A stretch of 64,000 bases of DNA. Origin: Musa acuminata AAA Group (lineage: Eukaryota > Streptophyta > Magnoliopsida > Zingiberales > Musaceae). Positions 42,901 to 57,800 of this stretch are shown piece after piece. The stretch covers positions 4,225,501-4,289,500 of the forward strand of contig NC_088338.1 in the NCBI RefSeq assembly GCF_036884655.1. The letters are read 5' to 3'. The translations under genes were made by a program, and so were the position numbers. The notes below the pieces were generated by a model. That model was not told the origin of the DNA and searched no databases. It worked only from the letters and a program-made list of their open reading frames with translations. Each line of letters opens with the position of its first letter. Positions within the stretch are counted from its first letter, which is position 1.

Positions 42901-45900
42901 TTTACAGAAGTAGCTATGCAGTTGTATTTACCCTATACCTTTTGAACTAGAAACTAGAAAGAATAATGTAGGACCCCAAATCCATTTTCTTTGATGGTAT
43001 GACTTTTATGTACCAGTACTTTTTTCAAATTCAATGATGATGAACAAATGATCCATTTGACACAACATGTTTGTGTCAATGAGCTGCCAGCTGCCAGAAG
43101 TTAATTGATATGCACCAGAGCTCATGTTTATAAATATTGGGCTTTTTTCATTAATGAAGGGCCACTACCTACTTAATATCTTTCACAATTGCTAAGATAG
43201 ATTGAATGGTTGTAGTTTTGATCAGTTGTATAGGAGCATTTTTCATTAGTGGTTCTAACATTTCTCAAAATAGTTTTCTTATTCGGTTATAGCATTATAC
43301 CTATGAGTTAAATGAGATTGATAGTCAAATAGTATTCTTAGAATAAATTACATTTTGTATGCTTCTATTGGCCTCAGAGAATTCACCATGGGATCTCAAT
43401 TCAAGTGCTGCATGTTCTGTGAGCTCATTTTTATAAGCGTTGTCCTGATGTGTCAAACATGTATGTCTATAATCTTTGGGCTACATTAGTTTGTTAGTGT
43501 AGATTAAGATTTTCCGTAATCATGTGTCATTTTTTAAACAGGTTTTGCATATTTCTAATTTAATGAATATTGATTATTTTTTGGCTCTTGGGGGCTTGTG
43601 AGACATAATAATAAACAAAGAGACAGGATCCATGTGGGTGTCTATATTTATTGTTTGGAAATGAAATTATTTGCTTGATTTTGGAAATGCGTAAGGATCA
43701 TGGCTTATAAACTGTTTTACATTTTTATATTCTTTTGAGGGACATTGCTTCTGTTCTTGTTAAAGGCCTGTGGGCTTGTTAAGCACTCTTTTTTTGTCGC
43801 TTGTGCACTTTAACTCCCCTTTCTTGTTTGTATAAATAATATTTGGTACTTTTAATTGCAAAATTTCAGGCAGGGAAGAACACTCTAATCAAGGCTGAAG
43901 TACCATGGTCTGTTCGAAGAGGCAATCTTAGTGAGAAAGAGCGAGTCCTAAAAACTGTAAAAGGGTAATTGACCTCATTCTTTAGTTTAGCATTGTAAAC
44001 TGTGGACCATGGACAATTAGTTATTTTGTAGTTTCTGTGCTTGTATGTATTGCTTACTTCTGGTTTGAGTTTTGCTATAGTTTTTTTTTGGGTAAAACCT
44101 CAAATACTGTTGACTCTATGTATTTTTTTTGTTGAAACATTCCCTACCTTTTGTTTTGCTTCGTAAATAAACACAACTAAAATTTCTTTTTATGAATTTT
44201 TTGTAGTATATTGAACAAGCTAACACCAGAGAAATTTGATATTCTCAAGGGTCAGTTAATTGATGCTGGAATTACGACACCTGATATCCTAAAGGTTCTT
44301 ACCTTGCTTTAGTGTACAAAAAAATTCTTATGAGAGTTCATTTGTAGAGTTTACTTTCAAATTTAACTTGATAGACACTCTAATGCTGCAGGATGTCATT
44401 ACTCTCATATTTGAGAAAGCTGTTTTTGAACCAACGTTCTGCCCCATGTATGCACAACTCTGCTTTGATCTCAATGAAAAGCTACTTCCATTTCCCCCTG
44501 AAGAAGTTGGTGGGAGGGAGATTACCTTCAAGCGTATATTGTTGAATAATTGCCAGGAAGCATTTGAAGGTGCTGACAATCTGAGGGCTGAGATAAGAAA
44601 GCTGAATGATCCTGACCAGGAAATAGAAAGGAGGGATAAGGAGAGAATGGTGAAACTTCGTACTCTTGGTAACATTCGCCTTATTGGTGAACTGCTTAAG
44701 CAGAAGATGGTCCCAGAAAAAATTGTCCATCATATTGTTCAGGTAAGTTTCCTGCGTAGTAAATCTTTTTCTGTTTACTGTGGATAATTATGAGCCTCTT
44801 TACATTCTCACACTGCCTTTGCAAGCAGGAGCTGCTGGGGCATGATAGCAAATCCTGTCCTGCTGAGGAGAATGTTGAAGCAATCTGCCAGTTGTTCAAC
44901 ACCATTGGTAAGCAGTTGGATGAGAGCCCCAAGTCTCGGCGTTTCAATGATGCCTATTTCAATCGCCTGAAAGAGCTGACAACCAATCCCCAACTTGTGT
45001 CTCGTCTAAGATTTATGGTCCGTGATGTGCTTGACATGCGTGCCAACAACTGGGTCCCTCGCCGTGAAGAGGTAAGTTGTCCAACTCTTTCTAGCCATTT
45101 CCAGTTGCAGGTTTAGCATTCCATTCTTTTAATACATGTAAAGCGAACAACATTCTTTAAAACTAAGGAAGTTTTATAAGCTTACAAATCTTATTCAAGA
45201 ATTGCTAAACAAGATATATTCTATTGCATGCCCTCAGGAGAGATATCAATGGGCAGAAACTGATTTTGGTTGATCTAAAAAAGAATTGCACAATGCTATT
45301 GGTTTTCTTTAATATGTTTGCCTAACCCGGTTTTGCAGGTAAAGGCCAAGAAGATCACCGAAATCCATAGTGAGGCAGAAAAGAATCTTGGGCTGCGTCC
45401 TGGGGCAACTGCAAGCCTCAGAAATAGTCGCAATGCTGGTAGTCTAGGGAGTGTCAGTCCTGGTGGTCTTCCAGTTAGTCGACCTGGAACAGGAGGAATG
45501 ATGCCTGGGATGCCTGGAGTGAGAAAAATGCCTGGGATGCCTGGTCTAGATGGGGACAATTGGGAAGTTCAACGGAGCAAGTCTATGCCCAGGGGTGATG
45601 CTAGAAGTATGCAGGGTCCTCTGGCGGCCAAGTCATCCTCCATCAACCCTAAATTATTACCCCAAGGTAGTGGTGGCCGGATAGCTGGTGTGACTAGTGC
45701 ATTGTTGCAGGGCAACGGTCCACTCTCTCGTCCTTCTGGTCTCGTCACTGCCGCAACAGGTTCTACAGCACAAAAGCTGCCCTTGAGGCCTGTTGGCCAA
45801 GTCCCGACTCCTTTGATCCCAGATAAGCCAGTGTTGACTTCAAAGTTTAATCCTAATGAGCTGCATAAGAAAACAGTTGCTCTTCTGGAAGAGTATTTTC

Positions 45901-46361
45901 ACATCCGCCTTCTAGATGAAGCACTTCAATGCATAGCGGAACTCAATAGCCCTGAATACCACCCAGAGGTTGTCAAGGAAGCCATAAATATGGCACTGGA
46001 GAAGGGTCCTTCATGTGTGGAACTTGTTGTCAAGCTTTTGGAATATTTAATAGTTGAGAAGATTTTTGCTCCTAGGGATTTGGGGACAGGTTGCTTGCTT
46101 TATGCTGCAACTCTTGATGACATCGGCATTGATTTACCAAAAGCACCTATCTTTTTTGGTGAAGTGGTTAGTAAACTGGTTCTTGCTGGTGGTGTTGATT
46201 TCAAGGTGGTGGAGGAAATTCTCAAGAAGGTTGAAGATTCCAGGTTTCAGGCAACAATATTTGATGTTGTGGTAAAAGTTGTTAAAGCAAGCCCAAATGG
46301 TCAGACTGTATTGAGTGGCCAGGAAGCCATGGTTAGGGCTTGCGAGAAGCTGTTATCCTGA
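39967..46361 (+). CDS. EIFISO4G: Translation initiation factor eIFiso4G
   Basis: Nine exons join in phase: 39967-40149, 40949-41020, 41284-41379, 41660-41866, 43870-43964, 44207-44294, 44392-44742, 44829-45071 and 45339-46361. The product has 785 residues, close to the roughly 780 of Arabidopsis eIFiso4G1. It is the scaffold of the plant-specific cap-binding complex eIFiso4F. The eIF4E-binding motif YTKDQLL (75-81, YxxxxL-hydrophobic) is followed by a variable linker, the MIF4G domain that binds eIF4A/eIF3 (about 210-440, with [12 protein letters not shown] and WVPRREE), a Gly/Pro/Met-rich linker with repeated MPGMPG, and a C-terminal MA3 domain (about 615-740, starting [15 protein letters not shown]). 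There is no long N-terminal extension, which separates it from eIF4G. All introns are GT-AG. The start ATG is followed by a Gly6 run encoded by GGC repeats. Confidence 0.95.
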
Positions 46362-47985
46362 AATCTAGTTCTGATGGCTGCCCGTTAAAGTTTCTTTCGA
46401 AAGGAGTTCCCAAGTTTTTTCCTGTTCCATTTTCCTTCCTTTTATTCATCGTCATCATTTTGCCTGAGCTTCATAAGTTCTAGCTGAGTATCCGAGTAAA
46501 AGACAATGAAGTTTTGCGAGGTGTATATCTCTGTGAGTTGACATCAATGTTCATTATTGACTCGAGAAGGAAAAAGATGCCATGAGAAAGGAGCCTTTAG
46601 CTGACATTGGCTGCTATATTTCATGATGATGTTTCTCTTGACTTTCTGCCTTAATTTTTTTCATAATTAGTTCTAAGGTAGTTGAATTCCTATTTCTTTT
46701 TCATCTGTTCTGTTGTAGCACTCCTTGAGATCTCATAGAAGGCTATGAAAGCCGAACTCACCGATTGTTCTCAGCTTTGACACCTTTCAAACTAGATGCT
46801 ATTGTTTGGTGGATGTAACTTTCCTTTTACCCACTCGACCTTGGTATAGGCAGTCGATAACGCTGTAACAAATGCATCGAGCATCTTTTATACTTTTATC
46901 TGGCTGAAACCCTTGAAGCTTCTCCATCAAGTCTTTTATTTATTTTTGTTATTTTTCTTGCACACTATACTAAATGCTGCTTATTGAATTATTATTTTTC
47001 TTAGAAAGCCATTGTTGAAAGAAGATCGATAAAGACTTGTTTATTGTTCTTCTAATTTGTGATTTTTTGCTCTATTCCAGTTAAACATTTCATCCAGAAA
47101 TTGCCAAGGACATGTAGCCCAAGTCAAGTCAATGTATGTGTGCAAAGAGAATAGTAATATTTATTGTAGGAAAAATTCATAAGATATACTGATTTTTTTT
47201 TAATTATACCTCTTTAGAATTTCGTCGATAAGTTTAGAGAATTTTTAGTGGGAGATATAAGTGTATCATTACACAAATGATAAAATTTTAAATTTAGAAA
47301 AAAAGTTTTAAAACTTAATTTGGATATATTATTTTTTTTTAAAATGTGTTTTTCAAAAAAAGTTTAGAAAAATTATAAAAACACTAATTTGGATATGTTG
47401 TGATGGTAACAATATCAAGGATGTATATATACAATCGATTCACTGAGTTGACGATGGTTTGATCATTCATCATATCCTTCAACTACTTATTTTGGTGTGA
47501 TAGTAACTATATTAAGAACATTTTAGGTGTATTATATTTATTTTGATCTAAAGAGTTAACCATTATTGTTTAGTTTGATATATTCAGATGCAAATGGGTA
47601 AATATTGATATCTTAGAACTTTGCATGAGTAGTAAGTGTGTAAAACCATTGTTTAAGTTTTAATAATATTTACAAAATGCCGAACACATCCTCTATCATT
47701 TTCATTAATTATTTAGATCCTTATTTATTAAACTCGATTTTACATCATAACTATATAAACGATAATTTAAGACGTATATATTACATGCAACTTCTTAATT
47801 TACAGGGAAAATAATTAACTTTGGAGATATCTACAACTTAACCATGTACTGTACGGTCGGTTAACGTCCGGCCTCATAGCACGACACCTCCCAAAACCCT
47901 TGCTGAGGTTTCGCGAGGGCTTTCTCGAAGCCTATCCGCCACCGCCTCCTCCTCCACCCCGGACTCTTATCTCGATCCCGGGTGA
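46362..47985. other. eIFiso4G 3' UTR and spacer before RpoTp
   Basis: The first several hundred bases are probably 3' UTR. From about 47130 the DNA is very AT-rich with no open frame. GC rises sharply at about 47860, marking the RpoTp leader. Confidence 0.5.
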
Positions 47986-47991
47986 ACGCTG
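47986..47991 (+). promoter_or_regulatory. Non-AUG (CUG) start context of RpoTp
   Basis: The coding frame has TGA at 47983-47985, then ACG, then CTG at 47989-47991 with A at -3 and G at +4. No in-frame ATG occurs until about codon 195 (MLEKKL). CTG is therefore the best start candidate, giving (M)[12 protein letters not shown], a Ser/Arg-rich plastid-transit-like sequence. Confidence 0.6.
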
Positions 47992-50900
47992 GCTTCCACA
48001 GCTTCCTCCCTCCCGATCCCTCTATGGCGAGCCCACGAGCTCGGCGGCAGATTGTCGCGGCAGAAACCCTCCGAGAACTCGGTCCTCCACCTCCCGTTTC
48101 CGGCCTGTCTGACCTCGACTCGCCCTCGCCCAGTCCCCGGTCGCTGCGTTCCCCTCAGTGCCCTCCGTTCGTCCCCGTTCCCTCTCCGATCCGAGCCGCA
48201 GGAGCCCGAGGACTCATTCCCGGTGGTCTTCTCCCAGATAAGCCCGCTCCAATCCCCTCTTGTGTTAGACCCTGATGACGTCGTAGATGATGATGCCGCA
48301 GGCTACCTCAACGGGGCTTATAATTCTTCGTGGCTTGGCCGCGGCATCGCGCTTGATTTCCCTGGAGAAGCGGTAAAGAGGGTCATTTGCGAAGAGCCGG
48401 CTTGGATTCCTCCGGGTTACTCAATCGAGCTCGTTGCGGGGAGCCATGTCGGGAACTTGGAATCTCGGAGGGCAGAAAGGAGAAAGTATAATTCTCTGAG
48501 GAGGAGACAGATTAAGGCGGAAACGGAGGCGTGGGAGAGGGCCGCACAGGAGTACAAAGAATTGGAGAGGGAGATGCTCGAGAAGAAGCTGGCGCCGAGC
48601 TTGCCGTATGTGAAATCACTTTTCTTGGGCTGGTTCGAGCCATTGCGGGATGTAATTGAGAGGGAGCAGAGGTTGCAGAAGACAAAGATGCAGAAGGCTG
48701 CCTATGCCCCCCATATTGGGCTCCTCCCGGCTGATAAGATGGCAGTCATTGTGATGCATAAGATGATGGGGCTATTGATGGTGGGCCAGGAGGATGGGTG
48801 CATCCGGCTTGTTCAAGCAGCAATTCGAATTGGGGAAGCAATAGAACAGGAGGTAGGCCAATTCTCTCTCACCTCCTCTTTTCTTCTTGTGGTGTGTTTG
48901 GTGCGTGTGCAAGTTCCAAATCATATATTTGACTGTCATAATGTAAAATCTGTGGGTATATTTTATTGTAAATTATGTTGGTGGTTCTGGAATTTCAGAA
49001 TTAGTGGATTTGAACGATTTAAGTTTACAGATTATCCCATTATTTTTCTCAGAATTCAATTTTTCCTATCTGATATAAAGTTCCCTCTATCTGTTTCATG
49101 TTCTTTTTATGCAAGTAATTTCTGCTCCTTAAGTTTGTATCTTTGTTCTTGTTATCACTAAACTTAATTCGTCACTCCAGTTTAAGATTCAGGCTTATCT
49201 CGAGAAGAGTAAGAGACCAAGAAGAAGGAAAAATGAAGGTGATCAAAATGTTATCTTGTGCACACAGCAAGAGATCTTGAGGAAAAAGGTGATGAAATTG
49301 ATAAAAATGAAAAAACTGATCGAGGTACAGAAGCTTCTAAGAAATGAGATTGAGATGGAGTCTTGGGGTCGTGATGGCCAAGCCAAGGTTTGTGTATCTA
49401 CATTTGCTCGTGGTTAGCATACAAGTATTGTTTGTTTCCCCCTCAACAAAAAGGTTTATCTTTTATTCTTGTGCAGCTGGGGAGTCGCTTAATTGAATTA
49501 CTCTTAGAATCAGCATTTGTACAAGTACCATGTGATAGTTTAGCAGACTGTCCACCTGAAATTTTGCCTGCTTTTAGACACACATTTAAAAATATTTCCA
49601 AGGAAAATGGGTATGATGACAACAATTCTTTCTTTTACATCCTCTGTTTGCCAATTTTCTGCTACTTACCTTGATTCTTTGTTAACTTAAAGGCTTTACC
49701 ATTTGTTTGTGCAGCAAATCAATCAATAGATACGGGGTTATAGAATGTGATCCATTAGTCCACAAAGGTTTTGATAGCACTGTGAGTCGTGATTCTATTT
49801 GAACTAAGTTTTCTTGAAGAGGATAATTATGAATTTATTTTTTGCTGAATGTTATATTTTCTTGCACTATGTATTGCCAGAAAGCTACATATTTATCAGT
49901 TTTGCTATAAAACATCTATGTGCTACTCGATTGGCATCTGTATTTACAGTGTCAGTCATGGTTATTAAGGTTGAGCATACACCCAAGCAGGAACATGGTT
50001 CTAGTCTCATGCCCATCTAGTTGCAGCCAAATCCAGCCTTTGATTCTGATGATTATATTATATGCCCAACATGTGAAATGTCCCCGGATAAGCCAGGTTG
50101 GGCCAAGATCTGAGCCTGATGGCTTTTGGAGGAATCCTTAGAAAGCTTGAGCCAACCTTTTCCCACAAAGGATTTGCTTGGGTCTTGTTTGCTCTTGGCC
50201 CATTCATACCCTATGTTGTATCAATATTCTAAATGGTGTCGATGGTATGGGTTTGGACATGGAACACATGTATGAAGGCACATGAAGTGTACTATTTGTA
50301 GAATGCTCTTGATGAGATTCACATATTCAGAAAACCATATTGTCATACAATCATTGATTAAACAAAAAGGAATAGACTAAAGATGGGATTATACACTTCA
50401 GGATATGTCCTATAGTATGATCATAAACAAAAAAAAATGACACCAACTAGGGTTCAAGTAGTCACTATGATACCATATGAAATAGCTAACACAATCACAA
50501 AATGTGCACACTACCCTTGAAAGGCTGACCAGATAAGATTTGCTTCCATCCAATTCAGGTTTGATGGCTGACCGGCCTATGACTCCTTAGGCACTATGCA
50601 CAGCGGTGGGTTGGAAATTTGTTAACTGACCTGTTTGATGTGAAAAATATTGGATCTGTGTATATGCCGTTTTGTCTGAATCTGAGTTAAGAAAAAAAAA
50701 AACAATGATTTTAATCATGAGCTGGGACAGTTTTAGATTTTTTGTATAAACCAGGTATGAATTGCTATTTTCTACTAAATTGGTTAAACCAGTTGAGTTC
50801 AAGTTATATGTTATTCTATTTTTCGTTTTTTTTATGAAAATGTGCACTCTCGATTGTTCTGTCTGTTGAAATATTTTGTCAAGTCAAGTTGGATCCAGGT

Positions 50901-53900
50901 TGATTGAGAAAATCAGGGCTGAGTTGGCATGTAAATTTCTCCATGTATAATCTTCATTGTAAAATTGGGTCAAATCATGTCTGGTTTAGGTTTGACTATT
51001 TTACAAGAGTTTCATCTAACCTAACCTTAGCCAAAGCATGCCATCCCTATTATGCACGTTGGTTATCAGGGAACTGTGTTTGCATCAGGTCCACATAGAA
51101 AGTTGCAGGTTCACTTATGACTAAATTCTAATAATGGTTATCAGATATATGATTCAGATGGTATTCCTAAGAAACTACTAGTCTTCTCAAGATTTATATT
51201 CATATTATCTATTATTTTATTTACGATTATCGATTGGAGTTTAAGATTTTCTACTCATATTATCTATGATTTTATTTATGATTATTGATTGAAATTTTGC
51301 TATATTGCTTTTTACTCTTGCAGGCGAGGCATATGGTCATCCCTTACCTCCCAATGTTGATACCGCCAAAAAGTTGGAAGGGGTATGATTCAAGTGTAAT
51401 ATAGCTGCTTCATTCAGTAGACTATATCAAGTTTATGACTTATTCAGGTTTAGATAACTTTCTCAACAAAGTCACACATGACGATGCATTGATCTTATTC
51501 ATTACATAGATTTACTTGTAGAAGTATTTCTAAAGCTGCTTGTCTTATTGGCGTCTTTTGGGTATTTAGTTTCTTTATGTTGTACTCTATCTTGATGTAA
51601 CTAGATGTGAATGTCCCCACATTCTTTTCCTGTTTAGGTACGACAATGGTGGACATCTGTTTCTGCCTTCATATGTTATGCGGACACACGGGGCACAAGA
51701 ACAACAAAAAGCAATTAAAAGTGTCCCGAGAAAGCAGCTGCAGAAAGTATTTGAGGTCTAGCTTACTTCTTTTCTCTCTTTCTAGTTCCCCTTTTTATAT
51801 GGAAATTTTGCTATATGCTAGGAGTTTGTAGGGAATGCACTTGGCACAATGTAACAAGGTTTAAGAAATTTGATTGACACTCAAGATCTTTTAATCGGTA
51901 TCCTTTTAAATTATGATATTCCTTTCCAACTTTTTCTCTTGAAAATTTATTCATTATTCACTGTTATAGATGTGCGGCAAGCTATTTGCTTTAAAAAAAA
52001 CTATGGGTTTTACCTACTTAATGCATTAACTATGATGGCCATGATTTGTGGAATTACTGAATGATGCATAATATGATGGGTTTTAATGCTGTTAATTCAC
52101 ATTCCATGTATATTAGTATGTGGATTTTCTAGTGGATCATAGCACTATATTCAGTTCCAGTTCTAGTTATTTAGGTTGTTCTGTCTAATTCCATGAACAT
52201 CCAAAGTCAAATATCTAGTTTATGATATTTTAATTGATGATTTATTTGCTATTGTCATTGAATGCCTCATTTTGTGAAGATTAGTTACTTTACTATCAAC
52301 TTTTGTACCTTATTGGCTACAAAGGGTTTAGCCTATGAAAATACTCCTCTAGTGGTTCACAATGGTTTTCCATGTTATTGTTTGATACCAGCCTACTATC
52401 TTATATGACTTTGGCCTCTTTTATTGCTCAAATTTTGCTTTGCTGAACAATCTGGATTTTCTCCAGCTCCTAAAATGATCTTTGTAAATGTCTACAAAGT
52501 TTGGATTGAAACATTTTGGTCAGATTGCTCTATTATTACTCGGATTTACATTTGCCGAATGATCTAGATATGCTCCAATGTCTAATTGGTAAAGAGTTGA
52601 TGGAAATTTATTTATTGCGTGGTTATCCTAGGCTCCTAGCTAACAATGTAGATTAAACTTAATGCTTCTATCAGCTGGTTCCAGGACTGATATTTTCTTT
52701 CTTATTTGTCTGTATGGCCTTTCCCATGCTCGGTTATCTACATTTATAGCTGGTGTGTAAAAAAATATTTTTTGGGTTATCTACATTGTTCCTTAACTTT
52801 TTGCAAGTTGGCCACTTTCTTTTCTGGGTTAAATCTTTTTTTTCTTAAAATATCAATTCTAACCAATTTATTTCTGGTGGGCAAACTTGACTGGTCCTCA
52901 AGGACAATTTAGCTTCCAAAAATTTGTTAAAAACCTTCTTAGAGGGCTACTAGTTATGGAGTTTTTTTTTACAGCTAGATTTTGTGTATTCTCGTGCATT
53001 TTCCTGCCATTCAGCTAGATTTAGTTAAGAAAACCATTCCAATGCTTGATCGTGAGGTTGCCTTTCACTAGTTAGTAGCATGATTATATCTGTAACTTAT
53101 GAATTTGTTTTTTTCTGTAGGCATTTTGCGTTGAATTATGCATTTATAATATATAAATTGATTCCAATAGGTTTGAAACATCAGATATCCAAGGTGTCTT
53201 GGTAAATGCTATTGGTACTATAAAGATATGCACCACAGTAAACAATTGGAAATCAACATCATCTTACCTTGATGCTTTTTGATGGCTGCATAAGTTCATA
53301 TGATGTACATTAACACTTCAAAGAACCACAAATACAGATGTTATAATCACTTCGACAAAATTAATATTTTCACCTGGGCTAGGTCCTGGAAACAACAAAT
53401 AGAAAAAAAGCTATGAGGTTGAAAATACAACAGTAATCTGGGAGACAACTTCCATGGCAATAACAATGGCTATGCACATTGTGTATCTGTTTTTGCTATA
53501 TACCCTTGTGTTTCAACAATAGTCAGTGGGTGACATGCAAAGAATAAAAGTGAACATTGATGACATTACTTGCTTGCATCTTATTCTTATGTTGTCCATG
53601 GTGGTTACCTCCAATCTGTTATCTTTATTAATTATCTTATATGTGTGTGTGTTTAAACCATCTTTTGCTTATATCACCAATTTACTTATAGCTATTAATT
53701 TATTATCTGTACTTGTCGCATTTTCACCCTAATTATTTTCTTAAAGAAAGTAGAATAGAGTTGTCTAAATATTAAAAATTATTTTTAATCTTTATTCATA
53801 TATATTTATACAATATACATATGTTTCTTTGTGGAACAATAAACTGATAGCACAACTATGTTTTCGAGTTGCTCAGGCACTAGATACACTTGGAAGAACA

Positions 53901-54830
53901 AAATGGAGGATAAATAGAAGAATTCTTGATGTTATAGAGATTGTTTGGAGCAGAGGGGGAGGTATTGCAGGTTTGGTTGATCGAAAAGATGTGAGTAGAT
54001 TTTGAGAATCTTCTTTTACTTTTCAACATTTTCTTAGGTACTATTGTTCATATTAGAGATTATCCTTTTTTTTTTCCTGTGACCATCGGTTTATGGCTTT
54101 GTAGATCCAACTACCTGATAGACCTGAGACTGAGGATTTGACTGAGATCAAGAAATGGAGGTGGAGCACTAGAAAAGCTAAAAAGGCTAATAGCGAGATG
54201 CATGCTCAACGTTGTGATGTAGAACTTAAGCTTTCTGTATGACATCCTCTTTGTACTAGTATTTCAGATCAAGAGTTGCAAGTTTTTCTCGGAAATTATT
54301 CTTGTGCTATTTCATAGTTTACCTAGTCCATGTTTGTTAATGACATATCATATATGCTTGGAACAGGTAGCACATAAAATGAGGGATGAGGAAGGATTCT
54401 ATTATCCTCATAATATTGACTTCCGAGGCCGTGCATACCCGATGCATTCACATCTAAACCATTTGAGTTCAGATCTATGTCGAGGAATTCTGGAATTTGC
54501 TGAAGGAAAACCCCTGGGGAAATCTGGTTTACACTGGCTGAAAATACATTTGGCAAACATATATGGTGGAGGTGTTGAAAAGCTTTCCTATGACAGGAGG
54601 CTGACTTTTGTCAAGAACCATTTGAGAGATATATTTGATTCAGCAGAAAATCCTATTGATGGTAACCGCTGGTGGATAAGTGCTGAAGATCCATTCCAGT
54701 GCTTGGCTGCATGTATTGATCTTACCAAAGCCTTAAAAAGCTCATCGCCACACATGGCCATCTCTCACTTGCCCATTCATCAGGTGGCGACTAAATTTAA
54801 TACAGAAGATCGTAGCTGATTCAGTTTTGC

Positions 54831-54896
<66 letters not shown>

Positions 54897-57800
54897 CTCA
54901 TTTAATTTGTAGTAGAAAATTAATCTATCAATAGATGAATATCAGTAGTTAATTTATTGCAATTGTACTCCTTTTCGGCAACTTGTCACTCATTAGAGCC
55001 TGAAACTAGACAAATTTGCAAACTATTGATATTCCTTGTGTGCATTTAAAGAATGTAAAAAACATAGCTAGCTGATAGGAAAGCCAAGAGATTAATGGTG
55101 GGTATTTTCATCTGATAGCACAATCCATACCTGTTAGAAGAAGAACATGGGTCGTTGCCCGTTTCAGTGCCCCATGAACATTAAGTGCTTGAAAGATGAC
55201 AATTGCTGTTTCTGCAAGCCAACTGTACCGGCACATGGCATGGCCTTTTGGAACGTCTTGAAGCATTTAGTTCATTAAACCTAAAGCATTTAGATTAGAT
55301 TCTCACCTCTCTTTTATTTAATTTCAAATCTGGTACAAGTGCAAGTCAAATGATTAGGCATAAGCAAATATATTTTAGTCTAACTAAAGCATCATTAAGT
55401 TAGTAATGTGGTTAAAACTTAAAAAAGTTATTGAATGCTCACTTAATTTTACATGTTTCATTTCCAAAATGTCATAGTAAGGAAGTACCACATATCTGTT
55501 TGTTTGGAGCTGGAGTGTCAGCAATTTCAAGCATTTCGATGTATTGCATCCTGCCAAACACAGTATCATTTACAGGGTCCCTCTGAGCTGTCTGCTATCA
55601 ACTTCTATGCTCATAAAATTTATTTATTACATCTTTGCAATTAGAACTCTTTTATGTATTTTGCCGTACCTTGGAAAGTTCTTTTATGCATATTGTCTTT
55701 TCTCTGCTATATGCACAAATTGTCATGTCCCAATAAAAAACTGTTTTTTTTCTTCTGAGAGCTAGTCATCATCTACTTGGTTCTTTCCAGTGTACAAGTT
55801 GAACAATAATGGTTTTATGATACTGAATTAAGCAACAAATATGACATCACTTTAATAGCAGTAGCTACATAGGAACATATCAGGGGCCACTAGAGTTGCA
55901 TCAATGCTATGAGCCTATGATTTAACAAAAATGCTTTCCGGAATCTGTGATTGGGATTATAAATGGATTTTTTTTGTTAATGATGATAGGAGAAGGTCAT
56001 ATAAAGTGGGAAGTAAATTTATGTCAGATATGAGTACTGAATGATGTGCCAGTATTATCGGTAACTTTTATGGTGTGTACATTCTGTCTCACTATGTAAG
56101 GTCTTGCACTAGTTCAAGAACTTCCTAGCACAACTTGAGTGTTCATATAGTTTTATCTTTGATTTTTAGATAGTCATAGCGTTGAATAACCAATGTATAG
56201 ACTATTAATGAACATTCTTATTTGCTGTTGAAGAATATTAGTATACTTCCTTTACTAGGTATCAACATATTGTGGTAATTGGTTATATGAGATTTTCATA
56301 GTGGATATATGTTGTTTCATTTGTAAACCAAAAATATTATTTGCTACACCTCCAACATCATGCATGCTAGCCCATTCTTAAAAACTACGGTTACTGTTTG
56401 AATGTTAATTTTTTTTGCTGAGCCATTGTATCCAATAAATTTTTCAATGGAATGTGTTTTATCTGACTTGATGCTGGTTAATTTAGGATGGTTCTTGTAA
56501 TGGTTTGCAGCATTATGCAGCTCTAGGGAGAGACAGTGTAAGTTTATTGCTTTATCTTGGAATATTATTCTTTATATTGGTTGGTCTTGTAATCTACATT
56601 TTCTTGAATATCTGATGTTTGAGATGACTGCCAAATTACTACACCTGCTGAATGACATATGTCATTCTTCTACTTTCTTAAATGAAGCATCTTGTAGTCA
56701 CCAGCCTCTAGATGAATTGTAAACAAGAAACCATGGATGATTCCATCTGATTAATCATGGAACTTTTAGTCTTATAAATGAATTTATCAAAGAAGGTTTG
56801 CCTTAAAGAAAATGTCTCTCATTTAATTTCATATACATGAAACCTTCTAAAAAACAAAGCCTTGGAGTTGTCAGTTAATCCTGAAGCATGATATGCTTCT
56901 ATTAATTTTAAAATAATAATTCTGGTTCTTCTTGTGTATAAAAAGTATGATTTTGCTGATTTATTCTCTTGTTTTTCATATTGTTCCTCAAAATAAATAT
57001 TGGTGCTCTACCTCATGAATGTTAATTGTACAGTATGTCCATGCATCTTTATTTTTTTCCTTTGTTAGGTTTGCTTAAAAAGACTCATCTCTTTGATAAT
57101 ATAATATATCTCTATTTTTTTCCCTTTGTTAGGTTTCCTTAAAAAGACTCATCTCTTTGATAATATAATATATCTCTGACCATCGTTACTGACCACCAGT
57201 GACGTTCTATATCAAGCGAGTCCCTTAATTTGTGCAAAGAGTTGCTTATTTATGTGTTTGTTTGAGAACTTTTGTGTTAAGTTCAACTCATTCATCTTTA
57301 TCTGCATATATAATCAGCTTATTCATGAATTAAGTGTTAATTACTACCATGCATATCCTGGGTCATGCGGTTTTGGTATTTTACATTTTACATTGTTGTT
57401 GTGCATCATAATAACTGATTGTTGTACACATCTTGATTTTATTGTTAAGACTCAAGAAGACCTATTTTGATCTTATGAAGGTCATATTCTTGCTTCCCAT
57501 GACCCCAAATTCCATTTAAGCATAAATTTGATCACATTGCTTCACCAGAATTTTAATTTATTTTTCCATCAAGTTTTTAGAACAGAACTGGAAGCTTCAC
57601 AATCATCTTAATGTCCAAAACTCAATTGTTTTGATATTTGATTTGTTAGACACACAAAAGATCATCGCATGCTTGTCTCCATCCTATAACAAAATTTGAA
57701 GAATTAGACTAAAGAAGACCACAGAAATGAGGTGCATATGAGAAGGATATTCATATTGTTTTGCAATAAAAATGCTAGAGAAAATTTAACCAATGAGTCT

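Noticed and set aside
48024..48275. ATG-started 83-codon frame at the 5' end of RpoTp
   Set aside because: It is out of frame with the polymerase, Pro/Ser-rich by composition and has T at -3; more likely an overlapping uORF-like frame than the protein start.
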